The notes below the pieces were generated by a model. It had not been told where the DNA came from. It saw only the letters and a program-made list of their open reading frames with translations, and did no database searches. From Nitratireductor mangrovi (lineage in GTDB: Bacteria > Pseudomonadota > Alphaproteobacteria > Rhizobiales > Rhizobiaceae), in the NCBI RefSeq assembly GCF_007922615.2, contig NZ_CP042301.2:1054001-1118000 (forward strand): a stretch of DNA of 64,000 nt, in the 5' to 3' direction. The position numbers and the translations under genes are program-made. How positions within the stretch are numbered: position 1 is the stretch's first letter; each line of letters starts with the position of its first letter. Below, one piece after another: positions 1 through 8,563 of the stretch.

Positions 1-570
1 GCCAGGTGCAATCGCGTTGACGTTGATGCCCTTGCCGGCCCACTCATTGGCGAGGATTCGCGTGACGCCGACAGCGCCGTGCTTGGCGGCGGTATAGGAG
101 GCGACGCGGATGCCGCCCTGAAACGACAGCACCGAGGCGATGTTGACGATCTTGCCCGGCCGGCCTGCCGCGATCGCCATCCGGCCGAGGGCCTGGCACA
201 GCACGAACATGCTTTTCAGGTTCACGTCCAGCACGTCGTCCCAGTCGTCTTCGGAAAAGTCGACCGCGTCGGCGCGGCGGATGATGCCGGCATTGTTGAC
301 CAGCCCGTCGACCGGTCCGTGCTCGGCCCAGGCCTTCTCGAACATGGCGCGCGCGGCCCTGGCGTCGCCGAGGTCGCAGGTGATGGCCACGAAGCTGCCG
401 GCCTCGTCATTGATGCGTCGCGCGGTTGCGTCCATGGCGGAGCGCCCGACACCGAGCACCCTGGCGCCTGCCCGGGCCACTGCTACCGCGATGCCCTGGC
501 CGATGCCGGTGTTGGCGCCGGTCACCATCACCGTGCGACCCGACAGGCTGAACGGCGAGGGGGCACTCAT
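1..570 (-). CDS. kduD: KduD-like short-chain dehydrogenase (partial)
   Basis: Short-chain dehydrogenase/reductase of the KduD type, expected to reduce 2,5-diketo-3-deoxygluconate to 2-keto-3-deoxygluconate (KDG) with a nicotinamide cofactor in the cytoplasm. Reading leftward from the ATG at 570, 190 codons are visible and the gene runs off the window, so the C-terminal part is missing. The cofactor motif TGANTGIG lies at residues 17-24, NNAG at 92-95, and catalytic Ser146, Tyr159 and Lys163 are present. Its ATG overlaps the kduI stop as ATGA, so translation is probably coupled. Sequence alone does not separate KduD from other sugar-acid SDRs; the kduI neighbour is the main argument. Confidence 0.85.
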   Translation of the reverse strand, partial: MSAPSPFSLSGRTVMVTGANTGIGQGIAVAVARAGARVLGVGRSAMDATARRINDEAGSFVAITCDLGDARAARAMFEKAWAEHGPVDGLVNNAGIIRRADAVDFSEDDWDDVLDVNLKSMFVLCQALGRMAIAAGRPGKIVNIASVLSFQGGIRVASYTAAKHGAVGVTRILANEWAGKGINVNAIAPG

Positions 571-1415
571 CGGATCGCGCCCATATCCACCATCTCGACG
601 TCGGTATAGTCGACATTGTCGCCGGCCATGGCCCAGATGAAGGTGTAGCCGGCGGTGCCGCAGCCGGAGTGGATCGACCATGGCGGCGAGAGTACGGCCT
701 GCTCGTTCCTCATCACGATATGCCGGGTTTCGGTCGGTTCGCCCATGAAGTGGAAGACGCGCGCCGTCTCCGGCAGGTCGAAATAGAGATAGGCCTCCAT
801 GCGGCGGTCGTGCACATGCGCCGGCATGGTGTTCCAGACCGAGCCGGGCGCGATATTGGTCATGCCGACGACAAGCTGGCAGGTTTTCGCGCCCTCGGGG
901 TGAATGAACTGGAAGATCGAGCGTTCGTTGCAGGTCTCCGGACTGCCGAGGTCGATCCGCTTCGCCTCGCCGATGCGGATCAGCCGCGTCGGGTGGCTCT
1001 GGTGCGCCGGCGCGCTGAGCAGGTAGAACCGGGCCGGGTTGGCGGCATCGTCCGAGGCGAAGCTCACCTCGTTGCCCATGCCGACATAAAGCATGTCGCG
1101 CGTCTCGAGCCGGTGGCGTTCGCCGCCCGCCTCGATCGTGCCGGCACCGCCGATATTGACGGCGATCAGTTCGCGCCGGTCGAGAAAGGCTTTTGTTCCG
1201 GTCGGCCGGATCGCCTCCAGCGGCAGCGGCCTGGCAGTCGGCGTGGCGCCGCCGACGATCATGCGGTCGTAATGCGTGTAGGTGAGGTTCACCTTGCCCG
1301 GCTGGAACAGATCTTCGACCAGGAAATTCCGGCGCAGGTCTTCGGTGCCCATGCGCGCCGCGGTTGCCGGGTCGATCGCAAAGCGCGACCGGTGGCTCGT
1401 GTGGGTGTCACTCAT
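567..1415 (-). CDS. kduI: 5-dehydro-4-deoxy-D-glucuronate isomerase
   Basis: KduI converts 5-keto-4-deoxyuronate, the product of unsaturated oligouronide breakdown, to 2,5-diketo-3-deoxygluconate, the substrate of KduD. The 282-residue length matches the family. The cupin zinc site is visible as His200, His202, Glu207 (in HVHDRRMEAY) and His249 (in SIHSGCG), lining up with the four metal ligands known in E. coli KduI. The gene overlaps kduD by 4 bases and its start lies within the last codons of the GntR gene (8-base overlap), so it belongs to the uxaC-TRAP-gntR-kduID operon. Its presence suggests the cell handles pectin- or alginate-type unsaturated uronides as well as free hexuronates. Confidence 0.95.
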   Translation of the reverse strand: MSDTHTSHRSRFAIDPATAARMGTEDLRRNFLVEDLFQPGKVNLTYTHYDRMIVGGATPTARPLPLEAIRPTGTKAFLDRRELIAVNIGGAGTIEAGGERHRLETRDMLYVGMGNEVSFASDDAANPARFYLLSAPAHQSHPTRLIRIGEAKRIDLGSPETCNERSIFQFIHPEGAKTCQLVVGMTNIAPGSVWNTMPAHVHDRRMEAYLYFDLPETARVFHFMGEPTETRHIVMRNEQAVLSPPWSIHSGCGTAGYTFIWAMAGDNVDYTDVEMVDMGAIR

Positions 1416-2214
1416 GCTTTCCTGCTTTCTGCTTGCTGCGAGGGGCGGCGCTCATGTCGCGCCCGAAAACGTAGCCGGCCTGTTCGCCATTGAGCCGCTT
1501 GTAGTAGCGCTCCTGGCTGGCCGTCAGGTGGGTGCGCATGGCGTTGCGGGCGCGGTCGGGATCGCCGGCGGAGATGGCGCGCAGGATCTCCAGATGCTCG
1601 GTCTGCAGACCTTCCTGATACTCCTTCGTCAGGGTGCTGTCGGTGCCCCAGGGCGAGGTAATGTCGCAGGGGATGGCGCGCGTGCCGAGCGCATCGAGAA
1701 CCTCGACGTAAAAGGGGTTGTTGGTAGCCGCGGCGATGGCGCGGTGAAACTCGAAATCGGTGCGGCCGGTCGCCTCGCTCTTCGCCAGCAGCTGGTCGAA
1801 CTCGAAGAACGCCTCCTGGATCGCCGCCTGCTGCGCGTTGTTGCGGCGCACCGCCGCCAGTCCGGCGCTCTCGATCTCGATGCCCATGCGGACCTCGAGC
1901 ACGTTGAGCGCGTGGCTGATCTTGTTGCCGATGTCGAGCGAGATGGTTCCGAAGGTGGTGGTCGGCGTCTCGCGCACGAAGACGCCGGCGCCCTGGCGTG
2001 GCTCGACAAGCCCGTCGGCGGCGAGCGACGCCACCGCCTCGCGTACCACGGTACGGCTCACCCCGAAGAGCTGGGTGAGCTGGCTTTCGGTCGGCAGGCG
2101 GCTGCCGGGTTCGTAGCGGCCCGCGGCGATCTGCTCGCGGATCGAGGCGACGATGCGCTCCGACAGTTTCGGGCGCCGCTCGATGCGAGTCTCGATGGTG
2201 GTTTCGTTGGCCAT
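1408..2214 (-). CDS. GntR-family (FadR type) transcriptional regulator
   Basis: DNA-binding regulator of 268 residues. An N-terminal winged helix (about residues 12-78, with LPTESQLTQLFGVSRTVVRE as the recognition part) is followed by an FCD ligand-binding domain, as in uronate-responsive FadR-subfamily repressors. The ATG at 2214 is preceded by AGGA at good spacing. A GTG at 2244 overlapping the dctM stop is a possible longer start, but it adds ten residues with no family support. The gene sits inside the operon it probably controls, between the TRAP transporter and kduI. A plausible ligand is a hexuronate or KDG-pathway intermediate, and a plausible operator is the inverted repeat upstream of uxaC; both points are inference. 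Confidence 0.9.
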   Translation of the reverse strand: MANETTIETRIERRPKLSERIVASIREQIAAGRYEPGSRLPTESQLTQLFGVSRTVVREAVASLAADGLVEPRQGAGVFVRETPTTTFGTISLDIGNKISHALNVLEVRMGIEIESAGLAAVRRNNAQQAAIQEAFFEFDQLLAKSEATGRTDFEFHRAIAAATNNPFYVEVLDALGTRAIPCDITSPWGTDSTLTKEYQEGLQTEHLEILRAISAGDPDRARNAMRTHLTASQERYYKRLNGEQAGYVFGRDMSAAPRSKQKAGKHE

Positions 2215-2240
2215 TCCTGTCTTCCCGTCCGCTGCCTCGG

Positions 2241-3521
2241 TCACCGGAACACGCTCGGAAGCCAGAGGCTGAATGCGGGGACGAAGGTGACCAGCAGCAA
2301 CACGACGATGCCCGCTCCGTAGAACGGCCAGATCGACCGCATGGCCTGCCAGACCGATATCCTGCCCACCGCGCAGGCGACGAACTGAACCGCGCCAACC
2401 GGCGGCGTGTTGAGCCCCAGCCCGAGATTGAGGATCAGGATCACGCCGAAATGCACCGGGTCGACGCCGTAGTGGGTCGCGACCGGCAGGAAGATCGGTG
2501 TGGTGATGATGATGGTCGGCCCCATGTCCATGAAGGTGCCGAGCAGCAAAAGCAGGACGTTGATCAGGAGCAGGATCACCAGCGGGTTCTGGGAGATCGT
2601 GCCCATCCAGTCGATCAGCGTCGCCGGAATGCGCAGGAACGCCATCAGCCAGGCAAAGGATGCGGCCGTGCCGATGATGATCAGCACCATGGATGTCGTC
2701 CGCACCGCGCCGAGCGTGGCGTCGACGAAGGCCGACCAGCCCATCGAGCGGTAGACGATCAGGGTTACCAGGAGCGCGTAGAAGACCGCGATGCACGAAC
2801 TCTCCGTGGCCGTGAACACGCCCGAGCGGACGCCGCCGAAGATGATGCCGATCAGCATCAAGCCCGGAAGCGCGTTGAGCAGGAACCAGCCGACCCGCGC
2901 AAAGCCCGGAAACTGCTCGGTCGGATAGCCGCGCCGGCGGGCGACCAGATAGGCGGTCACCATCAGCGCCGAGGCCAGCATCAGGCCGGGGATGATGCCG
3001 GCGGTGAACAGGTCGGCGATCGAGATCTTCCCGCCGGCCGAGATCGAATAGATGATCATGTTGTGCGAGGGCGGCAGCAATAGCGCGATCAGGGCCGCCA
3101 TCGAGGTGACGTTGACCGCATAGTCGGCGCCATAACCGCGCATCTTCATCTGCGGGATCATCAGGCCGCCGACGGCCGCGGCTTCGGCCACGGCGGAACC
3201 GGAGATGCCGCCGAACAGCGTCGAGGCGGCGATGTTGACCTGGCCGAGGCCACCGCGCAGATGGCCGATGAGCGAGCCGGCGAAAGCGACGATGCGCTGG
3301 GCAATGCCGCCGCGCACCATCAGGTCGCCGGCATAGATGAAGAACGGGATCGCCAGCAGCGTGAAGACGTTCATGCCGGAGTTCATCTGCTGGAAGACCA
3401 CCATCGGCGGCAGGCCGATATAGAGAATGGTGGCGAAGCTCGCGACGCCCAGGCAGAAGGCGATCGGCGTTCCGATCAGCATGAGAACCACGAAGGTTCC
3501 GAACAGGATCGCGGCGGCCAT
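2241..3521 (-). CDS. TRAP transporter large permease (DctM)
   Basis: The 426-residue large membrane subunit of a tripartite ATP-independent periplasmic transporter, which carries the translocation path driven by an ion gradient. About a dozen hydrophobic segments and the family stretches GGISGSAVAEAAAVG and NLGLGLNTPPVGAVQF are visible. ATG at 3521 is chosen over the upstream frame extension because a strong GGAGGG ribosome site sits just before it and the N-terminus MAAAILFGTFVVLML is typical. It begins one base after the small-permease stop. Substrate is inferred from the surrounding uxaC, kduI and kduD genes: probably a hexuronate or unsaturated uronide. Confidence 0.93.
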   Translation of the reverse strand: MAAAILFGTFVVLMLIGTPIAFCLGVASFATILYIGLPPMVVFQQMNSGMNVFTLLAIPFFIYAGDLMVRGGIAQRIVAFAGSLIGHLRGGLGQVNIAASTLFGGISGSAVAEAAAVGGLMIPQMKMRGYGADYAVNVTSMAALIALLLPPSHNMIIYSISAGGKISIADLFTAGIIPGLMLASALMVTAYLVARRRGYPTEQFPGFARVGWFLLNALPGLMLIGIIFGGVRSGVFTATESSCIAVFYALLVTLIVYRSMGWSAFVDATLGAVRTTSMVLIIIGTAASFAWLMAFLRIPATLIDWMGTISQNPLVILLLINVLLLLLGTFMDMGPTIIITTPIFLPVATHYGVDPVHFGVILILNLGLGLNTPPVGAVQFVACAVGRISVWQAMRSIWPFYGAGIVVLLLVTFVPAFSLWLPSVFR

Positions 3522-3522
3522 G

Positions 3523-4107
3523 TCAGCCCTCCTTCGCGGCGTCATGTGCCGGGGCGTCATCGTGAATGTCGCGGTCGACCTCGACGCCGGACCAGCGCAA
3601 TGCGATGCGCTCCAGCGCGAACAGGCCGATGAGCACGCCGCCCGCCGTCAGCGGCATGTAGCGGAACGACCCGCTGATGCCGAGACCGGGCATGACCTCG
3701 TTCCACTGCAGGCGCATCAGCGTGATGCCGTAATAGATCATGCCCAGCGCGAAGGCGCACACGACCAGGTCGGAGAGCGTACGCAAAACCTTCTTGCTAC
3801 CGCCCGGCAAGACGTAGAGCAGCACGTCGAAGCCGAGGTGGAAATTCTCGCGCACGCCGACCGCCGCCCCGAGGAAGATGAACCAGCTCATGATCAGATT
3901 GGCGCTGAGCTCGGTCCAGGCGTTGCCCCAGTTCAGCACGTAGCGCAGGAACACCTGCCAGAAGACGATCACCGACATGGCGACCAGGCCGGCGCCGGCG
4001 AGGTAGAGCGCGGTGTTGGAAACCGCCGACAGCGCGCGCGCCACGGGCGCCAGCAGCGGCAGTTGCGCGGCGTCCACCTTGATCTGTTTCAGCGCCTGGT
4101 CGGACAT
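3523..4107 (-). CDS. TRAP transporter small permease (DctQ)
   Basis: Small membrane subunit of 194 residues with four predicted transmembrane segments, expected to pair with the downstream DctM protein. The region FWQVFLRYVLNWGNAWTEL matches the conserved DctQ core. ATG at 4107 gives a normal cytoplasmic N-terminus; an in-frame TTG at 4140 would add eleven residues and looks less likely. No strong ribosome site is seen before this ATG, so its expression may depend on coupling or on the structured leader between it and the binding-protein gene. The stop is one base before the dctM start. Confidence 0.9.
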   Translation of the reverse strand: MSDQALKQIKVDAAQLPLLAPVARALSAVSNTALYLAGAGLVAMSVIVFWQVFLRYVLNWGNAWTELSANLIMSWFIFLGAAVGVRENFHLGFDVLLYVLPGGSKKVLRTLSDLVVCAFALGMIYYGITLMRLQWNEVMPGLGISGSFRYMPLTAGGVLIGLFALERIALRWSGVEVDRDIHDDAPAHDAAKEG

Positions 4108-4146
4108 GATTGTGTCGGCCTTTCGGGTCGGCTCGGGCAAGCCGGT

Positions 4147-4174
4147 GCCGGGCCGCCTGTTGCGGCGGCCCGGC
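4147..4174. repeat. GC-rich hairpin between dctP and dctQ
   Basis: A perfect 11-bp inverted repeat, GCCGGGCCGCC and GGCGGCCCGGC, is separated by a 6-base loop. It lies in the 81-base gap between the binding-protein stop and the small-permease start. No run of T follows on the coding (minus) strand, so it is unlikely to be a full terminator. It more likely protects the 3' end of the dctP transcript or partly attenuates the permease genes. Confidence 0.7.
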
Positions 4175-4188
4175 CGTTTCGCCGCGGG

Positions 4189-5166
4189 CTACTCGACCGC
4201 CTTGATGCGGGCGACCAGGTCCTGGAGCTTGGGATCGGTCACGTGCTTTTCGTAGACCGGGCCCATCGCATCGATGAAGGGCTGCTTTTCGGGCGTGGTG
4301 ATCTTCGAACCACCTTCCTCGACCTTGGCGCGCGAGGCGGCCACCTGCGCGTCCCAGAGCTCCCACTGCTTCTCGACGCTGTCCCTGGCGGCCTGCTTGA
4401 AGATCGCCTTGTCCTCGTCCGACAGCTTGTCCCAGGAGACCTTTGACATCACGAAGACTTCCGGAACGATCAGGTGCTCGTCGAGCGCGTAATGCTTGGC
4501 GACCTCGGCATGCTTGGCGGTGTCGTAGCTCGGAAAGTTGTTCTCCGCGCCGTCGATGACGCCGGTCTCGATCGACGAATAGACCTCGCCATAAGGCATC
4601 GGAGTTGCGGTGGCGCCGAGCGCGGCCACCATGTCGACGAAGATGTCGGACTGCATGACACGGAACTTCATGCCGGCCAGGTCGTCCTTGGACATGATCG
4701 GCTTCTTGGAATTGTAGAAGGAGCGGGCGCCGCCGTCATAGAAGGCGAGCCCGATCACGCCATGCGCCTCGAACGCGGCCAGGATCTCCTCGCCGATCTC
4801 GCCGGTCATGACCTTGCGGGCGTGATCCACGGAGCGGAAGACGTAGGGCAGGGACGGCACGGTGGTTTCGGGGATGAGCCCGTTCCATGGTCCGAGCGAA
4901 ACGCGGTTGAGATCGATCACGCCGGCGCGCACCTGCTCGATGGTGTCGGCTTCCTGGCCGAGCTGCGCGGAGTGATAGACTTCAACCTTGTAGCGGCCCT
5001 CGGTGCGCTCCTCGACGAGCTTGCCGAAATGCTTCACCGCCTCAACCGTCGGATAGCCGTCCGGATGCGTGTCGGACGAACGCAGCACCGTCTGGGCGCT
5101 GGCCGCACCGACCATGACCGCCCCGGCCAGGGCCGCCACCGTGGCGATCTTCGTAAAATGCAACAT
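4189..5166 (-). CDS. TRAP transporter substrate-binding protein (DctP)
   Basis: Periplasmic solute receptor of 325 residues for the DctQM membrane pair. A Sec signal peptide covers about residues 1-24 (cleavage after ASA), followed by the mature start QTVLRSSDTHPDG. The DctP-family region around GMKFRVMQSDIFVDM holds the conserved arginine that binds the substrate carboxylate, and ETGVIDGAENNFPSY is the usual hinge region. ATG at 5166 follows GGGAGGAAACC, a strong ribosome site; the open frame upstream is a shadow of uxaC. It starts 35 bases after the uxaC stop, so both are cotranscribed. The substrate is probably a uronate, judged from context. Confidence 0.93.
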   Translation of the reverse strand: MLHFTKIATVAALAGAVMVGAASAQTVLRSSDTHPDGYPTVEAVKHFGKLVEERTEGRYKVEVYHSAQLGQEADTIEQVRAGVIDLNRVSLGPWNGLIPETTVPSLPYVFRSVDHARKVMTGEIGEEILAAFEAHGVIGLAFYDGGARSFYNSKKPIMSKDDLAGMKFRVMQSDIFVDMVAALGATATPMPYGEVYSSIETGVIDGAENNFPSYDTAKHAEVAKHYALDEHLIVPEVFVMSKVSWDKLSDEDKAIFKQAARDSVEKQWELWDAQVAASRAKVEEGGSKITTPEKQPFIDAMGPVYEKHVTDPKLQDLVARIKAVE

Positions 5167-5201
5167 GGTTTCCTCCCGTTTGCATGCGGGCATCATGCCC
5201 A

Positions 5202-6647
5202 TCAAAGCCGATACGCCTTTTTGGCGAGCGTATAGGCCAGCTCCTTCGCCACCTCGAACGCCTCGTCCTCCCCGAGCCGATGCTCGGAAACCAGGCGCGC
5301 GAGGAAGGCGCAGTCCACCCGGCGCGCCAGGTCGTGGCGGGCGGGGATCGAGGGGAATGCCCTCGTATCGTCGTTGAAGCCGACGGTGTTGTAGAAGCCG
5401 GCGGTTTCGGTCGTGAGCTCGCGGAAACGGCGCATGCCCTCGGGGCTGTCGTAGAACCACCAGGCCGGGCCGAGCCGCAGCGCGGGATAGACGCCGGCCA
5501 GCGGCGCCAGTTCGCGCGAATAGGCGCTCTCGTCGAGCGTGAAGAGCACCACGGTCAGGTCGCGCTCCAGCCCGACCGCGTCGAGCAGCCGCTTCAGCGC
5601 GGCGACATAGTCGGTCCGGGTCGGGATATCGAAACCCTTGTCGCGACCGAATCGCTGCATGACGCCGTCGGAATGGTTGCGCCAGGAACCGGGGTGGATC
5701 TGCAGAACCAGCCCGTCGTCGAGGCTCATCTTCGCCATCTCGGTCAGCATCTGACCGCGGAACAGGCGCCGCTCGGCCGTGTCCGCCCCGCCGCTGAGCA
5801 CCTTGGCGAACAGCGCCGCCGCCTCGGTGGCCGAAAGGTTGGCCGTGCAGGCATCGGGGTGGCCGTGGTCGGACGAGGTGGCGCCGAAGGAGCGGAAATA
5901 GTCGCGGCGGGCGCGATGGGCGGCGAGGTAGCCGCTCCAAGTGCCGGTGTCCTCACCGGTCATCTCGCCGAGCTGGTCGAGATTGGCGGCAAAGCCCGGA
6001 AAATCCGGGTCGACGACCGCGTCCGGACGGTAGGCGGTGACCACCTTTCCCTTCCAGCCGCTGTCGCGGATCATGCGGTGATACTTCAGGTCGTCGAGCG
6101 CGCCCTCCGTGGTGGCGATCGCCTCGATGTTGAAGCGCTCGAACAGCGCGCGCGGCCGGAACGACGGCTCGCCGAGCCGCTCCGAGATCTGGTCGTAGAG
6201 CCGGTCGGCATTCCGTTCGTCGGGCCGCTGGTCGAGGCCGAAAAGCTCGGAGAAGACATAGTCCATCCACAGCCGGGTCGGGGTGGCGCGGAACAGATGA
6301 TAATTGCGTGCAAACAGCCGCCAGATCTTGCGCCCGTCGATCTCGACCTCGCTTCCGTCCGCCGTTGGCACGCCGAGGTCTTCGAGGCGCACGCCCTGGC
6401 TGAACAGCATTCGGAACACATAGTGGTCGGGAACGATCAGCAGTTGCGCGGGATCGGGAAAGGCTTCGTCGAGCGCGTACCAGCGCGGGTCGGTGTGCCC
6501 GTGCGGGCTGATGATCGGCAGGCCGGCAACGCTTTCGTAGAGCGCCCTCGCAATGGCGCGAACCGCCGGCTCGGCGGGAAACAGCAAATCCCGATCGACA
6601 AGCGAAGCCATCAGACGAGCGCCAACCTCCCTCAGCGTTCCCTTCAT
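5202..6647 (-). CDS. uxaC: Glucuronate (uronate) isomerase
   Basis: UxaC isomerises D-glucuronate to D-fructuronate and D-galacturonate to D-tagaturonate, the first cytoplasmic step of hexuronate breakdown. At 481 residues it is full length. The metal-binding HGH of SPHGHTDP near residue 50, the IHPGSWRNHS segment near residue 320 and the C-terminal NTVGFNDDTRAF region are family hallmarks. It is the first gene of the leftward operon uxaC-dctPQM-gntR-kduI-kduD and is divergent from uxaA. The inverted repeat at 6671-6705 lies 24 bases upstream of its ATG and is the obvious place for repression. Confidence 0.96.
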   Translation of the reverse strand: MKGTLREVGARLMASLVDRDLLFPAEPAVRAIARALYESVAGLPIISPHGHTDPRWYALDEAFPDPAQLLIVPDHYVFRMLFSQGVRLEDLGVPTADGSEVEIDGRKIWRLFARNYHLFRATPTRLWMDYVFSELFGLDQRPDERNADRLYDQISERLGEPSFRPRALFERFNIEAIATTEGALDDLKYHRMIRDSGWKGKVVTAYRPDAVVDPDFPGFAANLDQLGEMTGEDTGTWSGYLAAHRARRDYFRSFGATSSDHGHPDACTANLSATEAAALFAKVLSGGADTAERRLFRGQMLTEMAKMSLDDGLVLQIHPGSWRNHSDGVMQRFGRDKGFDIPTRTDYVAALKRLLDAVGLERDLTVVLFTLDESAYSRELAPLAGVYPALRLGPAWWFYDSPEGMRRFRELTTETAGFYNTVGFNDDTRAFPSIPARHDLARRVDCAFLARLVSEHRLGEDEAFEVAKELAYTLAKKAYRL

Positions 6648-7032
6648 GGCTAGGGCGCTGAATTGAGGATGTCAACATACAAAAAAACATCATTTGTATG
6701 ATGACTTGTTGCCAGGCTGTACGGTGGCGTGTAGGGAAGGGGGCGCCCACGTGGGGAGCGCGCGGCCGGCTGGCCGAGCGATGCGATGGCAGGGGAGGAA
6801 CGCTTGCCGAAAAAAGGATTGGGGACCCTCGGCCCCACATGTCCGCAGCCTAGCTGACCCGATGGCCTTCCCGCACGAGCACCACCGGGCAGTCATCTCC
6901 GGTTTTCTCGACGTCAGCGGACAGGTCCGCGAACTGAAGGTCCACCGGTTAATGCGGGCCTTGCTCAGGTCGGCGGTGACCGGGCGCCGCGAAAGCGTGT
7001 AGGATCGTCGCCAAGCCACCGGAGAGGCAGCC
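6648..7032. other. Divergent uxaC/uxaA intergenic region
   Basis: A 385-base gap separates the divergent uxaC and uxaA genes. The AT-rich part next to uxaC (6660-6715) carries a long inverted repeat and is probably the uxaC promoter-operator. The rest is GC-rich. A 46-codon open frame (6862-7002, plus) exists but has no recognised similarity and no convincing ribosome site, so it is not called. Confidence 0.6.
6671..6705. promoter_or_regulatory. Inverted-repeat operator candidate upstream of uxaC
   Basis: Arms GTCAACATACAAA (6671-6683) and TTTGTATGATGAC (6693-6705) are complementary at 12 of 13 positions across a 9-base spacer. An inner perfect repeat, CATCAT-TTGT-ATGATG, spans 6688-6703. 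The site lies 24 bases upstream of the uxaC start in the only AT-rich patch of the intergenic region. A dimeric regulator, most simply the operon's own GntR protein, could bind here. Confidence 0.6.
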
Positions 7033-8556
7033 ATGCTCGATAAGACCCCGCGTTTCGTCCGCCTGAACAGTGACGACAATGTCGTCGTCTGCGTCGACCG
7101 CGTTGCCGCCGGGACGCAACTGGAAGGCGTGACGGCGGCCGAGCCGATACCGCGTGGCCACAAGCTGGCGACGCGCCGGATCGACAAGGGCGAGCCGGTG
7201 CGCAAGTTCGGCCAGATCATCGGGTTTGCCAGTTCCGAAATCGAGCCCGGCCGGCATGTGCACGAGCACAATTGCGCCATCGCCGACTTCGAGCGCGACT
7301 ACGCCTTTGCTTCCGAAAACACATGGTCGCCGCCCTCGCTGGCCGGCCTGCCGGCGAGTTTTCGCGGCTTTCGCCGGCCCGGCGGCCGCGCCGGCACCCG
7401 CAACTACATCGCCATCCTCACCAGCGTGAACTGCTCGGCTTCGGTCGCCCGCTTCGCAGCACGCGCGGCCGTCGACAGCGGCATGCTGCGCGATTATCCG
7501 AATGTCGACGGCATCGCCGCCTTCACCCATGGTACGGGCTGCGGCATGGACAGCCGTGGCGAGGGTTATGACCTGCTCCAGCGCACGATCTGGGGCCACG
7601 CCGCCAACCCCAATGTAGGCGGCGCGTTGATGATCGGCCTCGGCTGCGAGGTCTTCCAGCTGCCGCGGCTTCTGGAAGCGTACGGTTTGAGCGAGTCGCC
7701 GACGTTTCGCACCATGACGATCCAGACCAGCGGCGGCACACGCGCCACCATCGATGCCGCGCTTGCCGCCATCGCCGACATGCTGCCGGCGGTCAACGCG
7801 GTCGAACGCGAGGAAATGCCGGTTTCGGATTTGACCCTGGCGCTGCAGTGCGGCGGCTCGGACGGCTATTCCGGCGTGACCGCCAATCCCGCGCTTGGCC
7901 ATGCCGCAGACCTGCTGGTCGCAGCCGGGGGCACCGCCATCCTGTCGGAGACGCCCGAAATCTATGGTGCCGAGCACCTGCTCACCCGTCGTGCTTGCGA
8001 CCGCGGGACCGGCGAGAAGCTTGTCGAGCTGATCCGCTGGTGGGAGGACTACACCGCCAAGCTCGACGGCAACATGAACAACAACCCGTCGCCCGGCAAC
8101 AAGCTCGGCGGCCTGACCACGATCCTCGAAAAATCGCTCGGTGCGGCCGCCAAGGGCGGCACGTCGCCGTTGGCGGGCGTCTACCGCTACGCCGAACCGG
8201 TCGACAGGCGCGGCTTCGTGTTCATGGATTCGCCGGGCTACGATCCGTGCTCGGTGACGGGCCAGGTGGCTTCCGGCGCCAACATCGTCGCCTTCACCAC
8301 CGGCCGCGGCTCGGCGTTCGGATGCAAGCCGGCACCGTCGATCAAGCTCGCCACCAATTCCGAACTCTATGCCAACATGACCGAGGACATGGACGCCAAT
8401 TGCGGCGATATCCTCGACGGTGTATCGGTCGAGGAAAAGGGTCGCGACATCTTCCGCCTTCTGGTCGAGACGGCTTCGGGCCGGCGCTCAAAATCCGAAC
8501 AACTTGGCTATGGCGACAACGAGTTCGTGCCCTGGCAAGTCGGCGCCGTGATGTAA
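7033..8556 (+). CDS. uxaA: Altronate dehydratase
   Basis: UxaA dehydrates D-altronate to KDG, completing the galacturonate branch started by UxaC. The 507-residue protein has the full two-part layout: an N-terminal SAF domain (about residues 10-95) and a C-terminal catalytic domain with conserved RAGTRNY, FTHGTGCGM, LGCEVFQ, NPSPGNKLGG and FTTGRGSAFGCKPAP segments; the cysteines fit a metal-dependent hydro-lyase. A GGAGAGG ribosome site precedes ATG 7033. It is divergent from the uxaC operon, probably under the same regulator. The tagaturonate reductase needed between UxaC and UxaA is not in the window. Confidence 0.96.
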   Translation: MLDKTPRFVRLNSDDNVVVCVDRVAAGTQLEGVTAAEPIPRGHKLATRRIDKGEPVRKFGQIIGFASSEIEPGRHVHEHNCAIADFERDYAFASENTWSPPSLAGLPASFRGFRRPGGRAGTRNYIAILTSVNCSASVARFAARAAVDSGMLRDYPNVDGIAAFTHGTGCGMDSRGEGYDLLQRTIWGHAANPNVGGALMIGLGCEVFQLPRLLEAYGLSESPTFRTMTIQTSGGTRATIDAALAAIADMLPAVNAVEREEMPVSDLTLALQCGGSDGYSGVTANPALGHAADLLVAAGGTAILSETPEIYGAEHLLTRRACDRGTGEKLVELIRWWEDYTAKLDGNMNNNPSPGNKLGGLTTILEKSLGAAAKGGTSPLAGVYRYAEPVDRRGFVFMDSPGYDPCSVTGQVASGANIVAFTTGRGSAFGCKPAPSIKLATNSELYANMTEDMDANCGDILDGVSVEEKGRDIFRLLVETASGRRSKSEQLGYGDNEFVPWQVGAVM

Positions 8557-8563
8557 GGGAAGC

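Noticed and set aside
5167..5940. Upstream extension of the first TRAP binding protein
   Set aside because: It overlaps uxaC in another frame, and a strong ribosome site and signal peptide place the start at 5166.
6862..7002. A 46-codon open frame in the uxaC/uxaA gap
   Set aside because: There is no recognised similarity, no convincing ribosome site, and it lies where the uxaA promoter should be.
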